This document shows positions 34,052-42,676 of a stretch of 64,000 bases of DNA, one piece after another. This stretch comes from an uncultured Clostridiaceae bacterium. GTDB taxonomy: Bacteria; Bacillota; Clostridia; TANB77; CAG-465. The stretch lies in contig CAMVON010000002.1 of assembly GCA_947169155.1 (NCBI GenBank), positions 1-64,000 of the forward strand, read 5' to 3'. The position numbers were made by a program, and so were the translations under genes. The notes beneath the pieces were generated by a model that worked only from the letters and a program-made list of their open reading frames with translations, ran no database searches and was not told the origin of the DNA. Within the stretch, counting starts at the first letter, position 1; each line of letters starts with the position of its first letter.

Positions 34052-34546
34052 TTATATCATAGTTAATGGATTGATAGTATATCCATCTTTTAAAACCATA
34101 AAATGTAGATGTGGCCCTGTTGTATTTCCATTCATGATTCCTGAACTTAAATATTGAGGACCAACATATCCAATTAACTGTCCTTTTTCTACGTAATCTC
34201 CAGCACTCACAAGAAATGTTTCATCTGTGTGACAATACATAGTGGAAATACCTGAGTCATGGGAAATAGATATTGTATTACCAGAACCATCATTCATAAA
34301 ACCCGCATAGTCTACTATACCAGATTCAGCAGCATAAATGTTGCTTCCTTGGGGAGCAAGAAAATCTACACCATTATGAAAATTTGATGCCCCATATAAT
34401 ATTCTAAAGCCATAATATGAAGATACTGCTCTATAATCTGTTGGATATGTTAATTCATCGAATGAAAAAACACCAATAGTGTATATAGCGTATGTAAAAA
34501 ATATGGCAATAGCTATTGAAATAATAGTTAAAAATAGTTTTTTCAT
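34052..34546 (-). CDS. M23-family peptidase
   Basis: 164 aa. N-terminal membrane anchor or signal (4-26), then a LytM/M23 domain with the zinc motifs FHNGVDF (HxxxD) and GPHLHFMV (HxH), and a central GIVDYAGFMNDGSGNTISI. It would cleave glycine or peptide cross-links of peptidoglycan from the outside of the membrane. It runs against the T4SS cluster and sits right beside it, so it may help open the wall; a SpoIIQ-like role is also possible. AAGGAATG precedes the ATG (weak). The length is small and lacks coiled-coil N-terminal regions. Confidence 0.85.
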   Translation of the reverse strand: MKKLFLTIISIAIAIFFTYAIYTIGVFSFDELTYPTDYRAVSSYYGFRILYGASNFHNGVDFLAPQGSNIYAAESGIVDYAGFMNDGSGNTISISHDSGISTMYCHTDETFLVSAGDYVEKGQLIGYVGPQYLSSGIMNGNTTGPHLHFMVLKDGYTINPLTMI

Positions 34547-34665
34547 TCCTTATCACCGAAAATATTATATTACACAATTATGAAATGTAAATAAAATATT
34601 TGTGAAAAAATGTGTAAATTCTGGTAAAAAAGCATATATATTTTTTATCCAAAAGTGCAAAACTA

Positions 34666-34694
34666 TTGATTTATATCTAAAAAAATGGTATAAT
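34666..34694 (+). promoter_or_regulatory. sigma-A promoter of the pilin/T4SS cluster
   Basis: TTGATT (34666-34671), 17-base spacer, TATAAT (34689-34694). It lies about 30 bases upstream of the first pilin-like gene. Confidence 0.75.
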
Positions 34695-34727
34695 ATAAGT
34701 ATAGAGTAAGCAAAGGAGGGGTTTACA

Positions 34728-35063
34728 ATGAAAAAATTTATGTTAAGAATAATACCTGTTGCATTAGTAGCTGTTGTTATTTTAGCAAATTGTGTATTTG
34801 CAGTAGATATTCCAAGTGGTAACTCAAGTAAATCTACTGATAAAATCGTTGGTAACATCTGGGCAACTGTTATGACTATTATGAGAGTTTTAGCAGTAGG
34901 TGCTATTGTTTATGCTGGTGTTAAATACATGTTTGCTAGTGCAGAAAGTAAAGCAGATATCAAAGGCGGTATGATTGGACTAGTAGTAGGTGCTGTATTG
35001 GTATTTGGCGCTACATTCCTAGTAGACCTATTAACTAATACTGCAAATGAATTAACAAAATAG
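34728..35063 (+). CDS. VirB2/TrbC-like pilin, single unit
   Basis: 111 aa. Signal peptide ending NCVFA (about residue 25), then a mature protein of about 85 residues with two membrane helices (about 43-65 and 78-100) joined by a charged turn, KYMFASAESKADIKG. This is the size and two-helix form of VirB2-type pilins, which polymerise into T4SS pili or channel rings. GGAGGGG precedes the ATG. A strong hairpin follows at 35085. First gene of a large cluster; probably the most abundant product. Confidence 0.75.
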   Translation: MKKFMLRIIPVALVAVVILANCVFAVDIPSGNSSKSTDKIVGNIWATVMTIMRVLAVGAIVYAGVKYMFASAESKADIKGGMIGLVVGAVLVFGATFLVDLLTNTANELTK

Positions 35064-35084
35064 TTTATTAGCAAAATAAAATGA

Positions 35085-35115
35085 AAAGAGTCTGGCCGCC
35101 AAGGTCAGACTCTTT
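35085..35115 (+). terminator. strong intra-operon hairpin after first pilin gene
   Basis: Thirteen-base stem AAAGAGTCTGGCC / GGTCAGACTCTTT (one G-U) with loop GCCAA. The tail is GTATTA, not a T-run, so it should be a weak terminator or an RNA-stabilising 3' hairpin rather than a full stop, giving differential expression of the first pilin. Confidence 0.7.
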
Positions 35116-35134
35116 GTATTAGGAGGTATTTATT

Positions 35135-35521
35135 ATGAAAAAAATATTAAAAATTGCACTTACATCTCTTGCATTATTTTCAATAATAATTATATCAACA
35201 AAAGTAGTATTTGCTAATAATACATTAGGAAATGGTTTGAATAACTCTGTGTTGACAAATGTTACTAAGAATGACACAAATTTTTCTAAAAAATTTGAAA
35301 CACCAATAGGTAATGTTTATGAGACAATATATACAATAATGAGAGTACTATGTGTAGCTGGAATAGTAATTCAAGGAGTTAGATATATGTATGCAGCTGG
35401 TGATGCTAAAGCTAAAATTAAACAAAGTTTAATATACATTATCATAGGTACAATATTTGTATTTGGAGCGGGTCTAATCGCAGATAAAATAGCAAATTCA
35501 TTTGGGGATATATCTAAGTAA
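35135..35521 (+). CDS. VirB2/TrbC-like pilin, single unit
   Basis: 128 aa. Signal peptide ending VVFA (about residue 27), then an N-terminal linker (NNTLGNGLNNSVLTNVTKN), and two helices (about 60-80 and 96-118) around RYMYAAGDAKAKIKQ. It resembles the 111-aa protein upstream in the second half. AGGAGGTATTT precedes the ATG. Paralogue of the other three pilin-type genes. Likely a pilin or a channel subunit. Confidence 0.7.
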   Translation: MKKILKIALTSLALFSIIIISTKVVFANNTLGNGLNNSVLTNVTKNDTNFSKKFETPIGNVYETIYTIMRVLCVAGIVIQGVRYMYAAGDAKAKIKQSLIYIIIGTIFVFGAGLIADKIANSFGDISK

Positions 35522-35538
35522 ATAAAGGGGTGAGTGCT

Positions 35539-36162
35539 ATGAAGAAAACAATAGTTTTAAAATATTTAATCTTATTGCTTGTATTTATAGTATTTACTGC
35601 TGAAGGAAAAATTGTATATGCAGATGGATGGTGGAATCCAGCAAGAAAATGGATTGAAGGTGGACAAACAAATATTACATTAAATCCTGAGGTGCTAGAC
35701 GAATTATCTAGTTTAATAGAGATTGTTGGTACAGGTGTGATAGCTATAGCTACTGTAACAATTGGTATTAGATATGTGCTAGGTACAGTTGAAGGAAAAG
35801 TACAAGCAAAAGAGAGTTTAGCAAATTTACTTGTTGCGTGTATATTTTTCTTTGGATGGAGTGGAATTAGAGGAATGATTATAAGCGGAAGTGCAACAGC
35901 TAAAGGTGGATATAAGTTATCGTTCTTCGATGGCGATTTAAGTCAAGCATTTGCAAGAATATTTACTTTATTACTAACAATAGGAAAAACACTTACTGTT
36001 ATAGCAATAATGTATATGGGTGTAAAATATGTATTTGCAGGTGCTGATGCTAAGGCTCAATTAAAAGAAAAAACACCTAAACTAATTATAGGAACAATTT
36101 TAATATTCTGTGCAACAACAGTATTAGGAATTATAGCAAATGTTATTACTGAGGTATTGTAA
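35539..36162 (+). CDS. double-unit VirB2-like pilin protein
   Basis: 207 aa. After a signal peptide (ends about residue 27) come WWNPARKWI and two copies of the pilin-type two-helix unit: the first with GVIAIATVTIGIRYVLGTVEGKVQ, the second (about residue 130 on) with KTLTVIAIMYMGVKYVFAGADAKAQLK. Each has the turn (R/K)Y(V)xxxxxGKxQxK. So this protein is a tandem fusion of two units. The start 35539 follows AAAGGGG; an earlier GTG is unlikely. The function of double pilins is unknown; they could be assembly caps or adapters. Confidence 0.7.
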   Translation: MKKTIVLKYLILLLVFIVFTAEGKIVYADGWWNPARKWIEGGQTNITLNPEVLDELSSLIEIVGTGVIAIATVTIGIRYVLGTVEGKVQAKESLANLLVACIFFFGWSGIRGMIISGSATAKGGYKLSFFDGDLSQAFARIFTLLLTIGKTLTVIAIMYMGVKYVFAGADAKAQLKEKTPKLIIGTILIFCATTVLGIIANVITEVL

Positions 36163-36166
36163 AAAA

Positions 36167-36197
36167 AAGTAACACTTAGTTTTTATAAGTGTTACTT
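36167..36197 (+). terminator. rho-independent terminator
   Basis: Stem AAGTAACACTTA / TAAGTGTTACTT followed by TTTTTTG. It closes the first pilin operon; the fourth pilin gene has its own promoter-like box (TGGTATACT near 36264). Confidence 0.85.
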
Positions 36198-36317
36198 TTT
36201 TGTGACATTTAAGAAAAAAACATAAAAAAAGAATATACGATATTTAATTTATAAATAAATTATGGTATACTTAAATTAATAATATATTTAAAATAAAATA
36301 GGGAGGAGAAGAAAATT

Positions 36318-36965
36318 ATGAAGAAAAAAAATAGAAAAATCGCTATTAGAATTATGTCAATAATAATGTTGCTATTAACTCTGGCTAGTATGACAACTGT
36401 AAATGCAGCAAACAATTGGTGGACAGAGGCAACTGGATGGTACAAAAATGGATCTACTAATGTTGGAATATCATCTTCTGTAATTGATGGAATTGCCGAC
36501 CTTCTTGAAATTATTGGTACAGGCGTAATAGCAATAGCTACTGTAGTGATAGGAATTAGATACATACTAGGCACTGTTGAAGGAAAAGTACAAGCTAAAG
36601 AAAGTTTAGCTAATCTATTGGTTGCTTGTTTGTTTTTCTTTGGATGGAGCAGTATAAGAGGGATAATTATAACTGGTAATGCCACTGGTGCTAATGGCTT
36701 AAATGGTAGTAATACTGGTTTATCTTTTTTTAATGGAGATTTAAGTATATCATTTGCAAGAGTATTTACGCTTCTTGTGATGGTAGGTAAAGTATTAACT
36801 GTACTTGCAATAATATATATGGGAGTTAAATATGTATTTGCAGGAGCAGATGCAAAAGCTCAATTAAAACAAAAAACTCCAGCACTTATTATAGGAATAA
36901 TTTTAATATTCTGTGCTACAACATTTTTAGGAATAATTGCTAATACGATATCTGATGTATTGTAG
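36318..36965 (+). CDS. double-unit VirB2-like pilin protein
   Basis: 215 aa, a close paralogue of the 207-aa double-unit protein. Signal peptide (ends about residue 30), NNWWTEATGWYKNGS, then GVIAIATVVIGIRYILGTVEGKVQ and KVLTVLAIIYMGVKYVFAGADAKAQLKQ as the two units. An insertion of about five residues (GATGANGLNGSN) sits between them. GGGAGGAGAAG precedes the ATG. It opens the main operon of the secretion cluster: the next eleven genes follow with gaps of at most 24 bases. Confidence 0.7.
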   Translation: MKKKNRKIAIRIMSIIMLLLTLASMTTVNAANNWWTEATGWYKNGSTNVGISSSVIDGIADLLEIIGTGVIAIATVVIGIRYILGTVEGKVQAKESLANLLVACLFFFGWSSIRGIIITGNATGANGLNGSNTGLSFFNGDLSISFARVFTLLVMVGKVLTVLAIIYMGVKYVFAGADAKAQLKQKTPALIIGIILIFCATTFLGIIANTISDVL

Positions 36966-36988
36966 TAAGTATTAGATGGAGGTTGATT

Positions 36989-37399
36989 ATGGGAAGATCA
37001 TATTATGTACCACGTAGTGCAAAAGGCGAAAGTAGAATATTATATATTTTTACTATCAAGTCTTTCTTGACAACATTAGTAGGAGGCTTTATCGGAGTAC
37101 TAATATATTTTATATCTAAAATGTTTATGGAAATATCTACAATGACAATGATAATTATGATAGTTCCTTTTGCTGTTGTGGGATTTGGAATTGGTGCTTT
37201 AAAAATACCAGATATACCAGCTATGGGACCACTCCAAAAAGCAGGTGGCGAAAATGTTATGGATATATTAGGTAGATTAATAACATTTAAAGGAAGAAAA
37301 AAATTATATATATACGGAATAAATAGAAAATTGAACAAAGAAAAGAAAACTGGCGTTAAGAATGCTGGTTCTTTCAATTTAAATATTAGGGGGAAATAA
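36989..37399 (+). CDS. PrgI-like T4SS membrane protein
   Basis: 136 aa. Two adjacent membrane helices (about 26-45 and 50-70) near the N-terminus, followed by a soluble tail. The sequence opens GRSYYVPRSAKGESRILYIF and has the pattern of PrgI-family proteins, which in Gram-positive conjugation modules lie directly upstream of VirB4. ATG 36989 follows GGAGG. The tail ends in basic residues (NRKLNKEKKTG). Ends four bases before the next gene. Confidence 0.7.
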   Translation: MGRSYYVPRSAKGESRILYIFTIKSFLTTLVGGFIGVLIYFISKMFMEISTMTMIIMIVPFAVVGFGIGALKIPDIPAMGPLQKAGGENVMDILGRLITFKGRKKLYIYGINRKLNKEKKTGVKNAGSFNLNIRGK

Positions 37400-37402
37400 T
37401 AT

Positions 37403-39070
37403 ATGAATACATTTATGCTAATGATTCCAATAGTTTTTATTGTCGTGTTATTGATTTTGTTTGTTGTATTTTTAATGATATCATCTAGGCAAGAAAAAGT
37501 ATTAAAAACTATTGATAAGGATGGTAAAGTTAAAGCAGAAGAATACATGAAAAAAGAAAATACAGCTAAAACAAAAAATACTAAAACAACCAATACTGTA
37601 ACAACAGATAAAAAAGAACAGTTTAAAAAAGAAGATGTCTTCAAGTTTATGGAATTTGATAGAATAATGGATAAAATGATTGTTCAAAACGGCGGTTCTA
37701 GATTTACTATGGCTATAAGATGTAAAGGAATAAACTATGATTTAATGTCCGAAATGGAACAATTGTCTGTAGAAGAAGGTTTTATCACGTTTTTAAATAC
37801 ATTAAAATATCCTATACAATTATATGTTCAAGCACAAAATATTGATTTAAAAGGTAATATTTCAAAATATAAGACTAACATCGAAGGATTAACTGAAGAT
37901 TATAAAAATATAAATGAAGATTATAATAAAATAGCTAGTGCATTTGATGCCGATGAAAGAGAACTTGATAGAGTTGGTAAGGAAAGAGAAAAAATAACAA
38001 ATGTGTACGAGTATGCTCAAGATATAATTAGATATGTCGAAAAAATGAGCACAAACAAAAACTTACTACAAAGAAAATTTTATATCCTACTTTCATATAA
38101 TACTGCAGAGATAAATTCAGCAGATAAATTCAATAAAGATGAACTTATTGAAATGTGTTCTACAGAATTATTAACAAGATGTAATGGTATAATTAGTGCT
38201 CTATCATCTTGTTCAGTATCAGGTGAAATATTAGATTCTAATGAATTAGCTGATTTATTATATTCTGCATATAATAGAGATGATAAATCATTAATGTCAG
38301 TTAAAGAAGCTGTAGACAGTGGAATGTTGAGATTATATTCTACATCGCAAGATGCTTTTGAAAAAGAGCAAGATAAATTAGAAGAATATATCAAAAACCA
38401 AGCACGATTAAAAGCATATAAAGCAATACTATATGCTAAGGAACACGACGAAATCTCTACACCAGCTTCAGAAGTACTTGCACAAGAAGAGGAAATAAGT
38501 AGAATGGCAACTAATTACATAAAGAATTCTGATTATTCACCAGAGGAGAAGGATATTGCAACCAAAAAAGTACTAGCAGATTACAGAGAAGACAAAAGAG
38601 AATTGACAGATATGCATGAGGTTCAAAAACAAGAATACATTAACCAAATGAATGAAGATGCAAAAAAAATCCCGGAGCTTGAGAATATGGAAGTTCCACA
38701 TGGAATTCAATTAATTGAAAAGGCAAATTCATATGAAAATATGAATAATGAAGTGCAGGTGGAAAAAGCAGTTTCAAATAATGAACAAGAAATTAGCAAA
38801 GTGGAAAGCAATCAAAATGAAACAGAAAATAACGTTATTGAACCACAATTACAACAATTACAAAAACAAGCCAATGAGACTGTTCAAACAAATATGAATG
38901 TTACTGAAGAAGCAAATAAAGCGATAAATAATAATGTATATACTGGTTATAGCAATAACACTTCAAATAATGAAACAGCTACAGAAGAAACAAATGACAA
39001 TGAAAGTTCTAATGAACCAAACAATCAACAAACAACAGATTTATATGATGATGACGAAACAATTATATAG
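37403..39070 (+). CDS. T4SS protein with VirB4-N-terminal-like domain and long charged tail
   Basis: 555 aa. One membrane helix at 5-27, a lysine-rich linker, then a domain (about 80-280) that begins EDVFKFMEFDRIMDKMIVQ and holds MAIRCKGINYDLMSEMEQL with FLNTLKYPIQLYVQAQ, the pattern seen in the N-terminal domains of VirB4/TraC-type ATPases. No Walker motifs follow; instead there are charged helical stretches and a low-complexity N/Q/E/T-rich tail (about 440-555). It sits between PrgI and the VirB4 ATPase. It could be a membrane-attached partner of VirB4. Length and tail are unusual; the family is not recognised with confidence. Confidence 0.6.
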   Translation: MNTFMLMIPIVFIVVLLILFVVFLMISSRQEKVLKTIDKDGKVKAEEYMKKENTAKTKNTKTTNTVTTDKKEQFKKEDVFKFMEFDRIMDKMIVQNGGSRFTMAIRCKGINYDLMSEMEQLSVEEGFITFLNTLKYPIQLYVQAQNIDLKGNISKYKTNIEGLTEDYKNINEDYNKIASAFDADERELDRVGKEREKITNVYEYAQDIIRYVEKMSTNKNLLQRKFYILLSYNTAEINSADKFNKDELIEMCSTELLTRCNGIISALSSCSVSGEILDSNELADLLYSAYNRDDKSLMSVKEAVDSGMLRLYSTSQDAFEKEQDKLEEYIKNQARLKAYKAILYAKEHDEISTPASEVLAQEEEISRMATNYIKNSDYSPEEKDIATKKVLADYREDKRELTDMHEVQKQEYINQMNEDAKKIPELENMEVPHGIQLIEKANSYENMNNEVQVEKAVSNNEQEISKVESNQNETENNVIEPQLQQLQKQANETVQTNMNVTEEANKAINNNVYTGYSNNTSNNETATEETNDNESSNEPNNQQTTDLYDDDETII

Positions 39071-39087
39071 TATGGAGGAGAAGATAT

Positions 39088-41094
39088 ATGAGTGATAAGA
39101 AAAAGAGTAGGAAGGAAATTAGAAAAGAGCAAAAAGCAGCTTTAGAAAAAGAAAAACTAGATAACAGCATTCAAGTTATTGATAATACAGAAAGTTTTCT
39201 TGAAAAAAATCAATCTTCAATACAGGACTTGCTTGCTCCCGCAGGCATAGATTGTACTCATTTCGATTACTTGGAAATTTTTTCAAAAGTATCAAGATTT
39301 GCCAGAGTGTTTTATGTAACAACTATACCAAGACAAGCTACATTTCCATATTTTTTATCTGGAATATACGAATTTGGAGATGTAAATACATCTGTTTATA
39401 TTAACCCAATACCAGAAAATAATTCTATAACAGATTTAAATAAAACAATTGTTGAACTTGAATCAGAAAGAGTGGTAGCAAATAATAGAGGAGATATTAA
39501 TAGGGTTTCAATATTAACAACAAAACAAGCTGAAGCTGAAGGCTTAAGAGATCAAATCGCAGCAGGGTATAACAAATTATTTGAAGCCACTATTATATGT
39601 ACATTATTTGCATACAATAAAATTGAATTAGACAAGATGTCAGAAATACTGGCCATGGAAGCTTCTAAAACACAAATTGGGTTAAAAACAGCATGGGCAC
39701 TTCAAGAAGAAGGTTTTAAATCTAATTTACCTCTAAATAATAACTCTATTACAAGAAAGCATACTTTTGATAGAGGCTCAATGTCAACTGTATTCCCTTT
39801 TGTAAACGCAGATGCAGGTATGGAAACTGGAGTACCTATAGGTGTAAATAAACAAACTGGATTACCTTTAATATTTGATAATTTTAGTAGCTCATTAACT
39901 AACTATAACATGATTATATTTGGTAAATCTGGTTCTGGTAAATCTGTTACTATCAAAACAATAATGGCCAGATCTGCTATTCTAATGGGCGTTGAAAACA
40001 TGGTACTTGATGCTGAAGGAGAATATAGAGTTGTTGCTGATTCATTAAGAGGAATTAATGTTGAAATAAGCCCAACTTCAGACACAATAATCAATATTTT
40101 TGACATAGAAACAGAGGTTGTAAAAGATGAAATTACTGGTAAGGATAGAACAGTTTTAAATGTTGAGAATAAAGTTGAAGACGTAACACAAGCATTATTG
40201 ACTATGGCCAGAGGAGCAACTAAATCCGAAGAAGTTAATGAATTAACGAAACAAATTATAGCTGAAATAGTAGCAGAAGAATATAAAGCTAGAGGTATAA
40301 CAAGTGACCCTGAATCTTTATTTGAAGATGATGGCTCTGGTTTGGCAAAAGTAAAAAAAGAAATGCCTACAATAAGTTCATGGTATGATAGATTAATACG
40401 TAAAGAAAGTGAAAATACAATTGATACATATCAATACCATTTTGACTATTTAATCAAAGTTATGAAACAATATTGTAGAAAATTTAATGGACAAATGGCA
40501 TATTTTGATGGACAATCTACTTTTGAATTGTTAGAAAGCTGTCCTTTTATAAATATCGATATTTCAAAACTTGAAGAAAGATTTGCAAGACCACTTGCAC
40601 AACAAATCCTTCTTTCTTGGATTTGGGAAAAATACGTTAAGAAAAACAGTGAAGATAAGAAAAAAGCAAGATCTAAAAGAGTACTTGTCGATGAGGCGTG
40701 GATGTTATTAGCATATCCAGAAGCAGTAGATTTTTTAAATACAATGGCTAGACGTGCTAGAAAAAGAAATGTTTCTCTTACTGTTGTATCACAAAAATTC
40801 CAAGACTTCTATGAAAATAAGTCTTGTCAAGCTGTTTTAACATCTGCAGAAACAAAGCTATTTTTAGCTCAAGATAAATCAGAAATAGAATATCTTAAAG
40901 AAGTTTTTAAATTAAGTGAAGGTGAATCTAATTTCTTAATTACATGTTCTCGTGGTGAGGGACTTATCAAGATTGGATACCAATCAGCTGTTATAGCAAT
41001 AAATCCTACACAAAGGGAATTTGAATTCGTTGAAACTAACCTACAAAAGATTATGGAAATGAAGAAAAAGAGATTAATGGCCGCAGACAGATAG
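39088..41094 (+). CDS. virB4: VirB4/TraC-family T4SS ATPase
   Basis: 668 aa. Walker A FGKSGSGKS at about residues 275-283 (MIIFGKSGSGKSVTIK), Walker B KRVLVDEAWMLL near 530, and the motif VSLTVVSQKFQDFY. The N-terminal 250 residues contain the family's FDYLEIFSKVSRFARVFYVTTIPRQ region. This ATPase powers T4SS assembly and substrate transport, acting in the cytoplasm at the inner face of the channel. GGAGGAGAAG precedes the ATG. It lies inside the operon and is the best single marker of the cluster. No C-terminal fusion. Confidence 0.9.
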   Translation: MSDKKKSRKEIRKEQKAALEKEKLDNSIQVIDNTESFLEKNQSSIQDLLAPAGIDCTHFDYLEIFSKVSRFARVFYVTTIPRQATFPYFLSGIYEFGDVNTSVYINPIPENNSITDLNKTIVELESERVVANNRGDINRVSILTTKQAEAEGLRDQIAAGYNKLFEATIICTLFAYNKIELDKMSEILAMEASKTQIGLKTAWALQEEGFKSNLPLNNNSITRKHTFDRGSMSTVFPFVNADAGMETGVPIGVNKQTGLPLIFDNFSSSLTNYNMIIFGKSGSGKSVTIKTIMARSAILMGVENMVLDAEGEYRVVADSLRGINVEISPTSDTIINIFDIETEVVKDEITGKDRTVLNVENKVEDVTQALLTMARGATKSEEVNELTKQIIAEIVAEEYKARGITSDPESLFEDDGSGLAKVKKEMPTISSWYDRLIRKESENTIDTYQYHFDYLIKVMKQYCRKFNGQMAYFDGQSTFELLESCPFINIDISKLEERFARPLAQQILLSWIWEKYVKKNSEDKKKARSKRVLVDEAWMLLAYPEAVDFLNTMARRARKRNVSLTVVSQKFQDFYENKSCQAVLTSAETKLFLAQDKSEIEYLKEVFKLSEGESNFLITCSRGEGLIKIGYQSAVIAINPTQREFEFVETNLQKIMEMKKKRLMAADR

Positions 41095-41104
41095 AAGGTG
41101 AAAC

Positions 41105-42667
41105 ATGAAAAGAAAGAATGTTTTAATATTAGGTAAAATTCTAATATGTATTTACTTTTTAATTGGAATTTTGAATTACAGTAGTGTATTTGCCGAAGTA
41201 AATTCACAATATGATTATGGATTGGTAAACAATACAAATGATGGAGATAGTAATAGTTTGCTAAGTGTAATTGGAGATATTGTTCTACCTGCAGTTTTAC
41301 CTACTTTTACGATACTGGAATCAATTATATCTGAAATAATGAAAACAACAACTGATGTTAAGTTTTTTCCATGGGCTGATATGATTGTATATAATGCTGT
41401 GCCTATATTGGATATTAACTTTATTAATCCTACTAATGGGTCTTTGTTTAAGGATATTCATGGAAAAGAAACTGTAATTGGAAAAGTTGTAAGAAGCACA
41501 TATTTTAGTGTTTTGTCAATTTGTTTAGGTTTTTTGGGACTAGCTGTTGCTATAAATGTAATAAAGCTAATGGTTTCAACAATAGCAGGAGAAAAAGCAA
41601 AATACAAAGAAATGATTAATAAGACGGTTATAACAATTCTACTATTGTTTGGATTACATTATTTGATATCATTTGTTTTTTATGTTAATGAGCAAATGGT
41701 TGAGGTTGCTAGTAATTTGACTGTAAAAATGATAGGGGAAGATGTTGCCAAAAAAGCTAAGACAAACATTGATGACGCAAACAATAAAGATAATGAACAA
41801 ATAGTTGAAAACTTTTTTAAAGATGCTGATCACACATCTTGGTGGAGTCCTGTTACTATAGCAAAAAAAGTTGCAAAAGAGTTTTTTAACTGGTTATTAG
41901 GACTATTTAGTAAAGATGATGATGAAATAACTATAGAAGGTAGTGATAGGGATGAGAAAAAGCATAACAAACCATTCCCATCAAAAAAAGAATTTATAGG
42001 ATATATTAAAGATGACTATCCCGAAGGAATAGATGTAGCAGCTTTCTTATTGAAGGACTACACATATAGAAGAGATGTAGTTTGGTCTGTAAAAGGAAAT
42101 GATTCTAATCAATTTAATCAAAACTGGTGGGGACCTTTAAGAGCATTAGGAAATACAACTTTATGGGTAACTGGAATTATGGATACAGGTCTTCTCGGAT
42201 TACAAAATTTATACAATGATGTAAGATATATATGTGCGAGTATGTATAATGCAAAAATAATACAATCTAATAAAGACTATGAAGACTTAGTAGAATATTA
42301 TATGAAAATAATTAATGATCCGACAAAGTCTGACGATGATAAGAAAAACGCTAATAGAGCATTATTGTTTGTTAATGCATATTATAAGTATGTATACGAT
42401 GGAGAAGATAAAGACTTAAATAATATTCAAACTATGGTGGCAAATCTTGGAAAATATTTTAGAGATAATATATATTACACAAACGTAAAAGCTGGAGAAT
42501 GGTCACCAAAGTCATTCAATGTTATACCATGTATATTATATATGATATTTATATTACAATCGATTATGTTTTTATTTAGTTATGTAAAAAGATTACTATA
42601 TGTAATAATATTAGCGTTAATAGGACCAGCTACTATTATTTATGATTATATAACAGGTTCATTATAA
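41105..42667 (+). CDS. VirB6/TrbL-like polytopic membrane protein
   Basis: 520 aa. Signal/anchor at the N-terminus (7-29, ending SVFAEV), several membrane helices at about 48-75, 130-160, 175-200 and 470-515, and a large soluble loop (about 220-430) with WSVKGNDSNQFNQNWWGPL. The block KFFPWADMIVYNAVPILDIN to MVEVASNL, plus the end YVKRLLYVIILALIGPA, matches the next gene closely. VirB6/TrbL proteins form the inner-membrane core of the channel. The soluble insertion is the main difference from its paralogue. GAAGGTGAAAC precedes the ATG. Confidence 0.7.
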   Translation: MKRKNVLILGKILICIYFLIGILNYSSVFAEVNSQYDYGLVNNTNDGDSNSLLSVIGDIVLPAVLPTFTILESIISEIMKTTTDVKFFPWADMIVYNAVPILDINFINPTNGSLFKDIHGKETVIGKVVRSTYFSVLSICLGFLGLAVAINVIKLMVSTIAGEKAKYKEMINKTVITILLLFGLHYLISFVFYVNEQMVEVASNLTVKMIGEDVAKKAKTNIDDANNKDNEQIVENFFKDADHTSWWSPVTIAKKVAKEFFNWLLGLFSKDDDEITIEGSDRDEKKHNKPFPSKKEFIGYIKDDYPEGIDVAAFLLKDYTYRRDVVWSVKGNDSNQFNQNWWGPLRALGNTTLWVTGIMDTGLLGLQNLYNDVRYICASMYNAKIIQSNKDYEDLVEYYMKIINDPTKSDDDKKNANRALLFVNAYYKYVYDGEDKDLNNIQTMVANLGKYFRDNIYYTNVKAGEWSPKSFNVIPCILYMIFILQSIMFLFSYVKRLLYVIILALIGPATIIYDYITGSL

Positions 42668-42676
42668 GGAGGAATT

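Noticed and set aside
37502..38394. Minus-strand frames inside the 555-aa T4SS gene
   Set aside because: Shadow frames of an A-rich coding strand; no ribosome sites.
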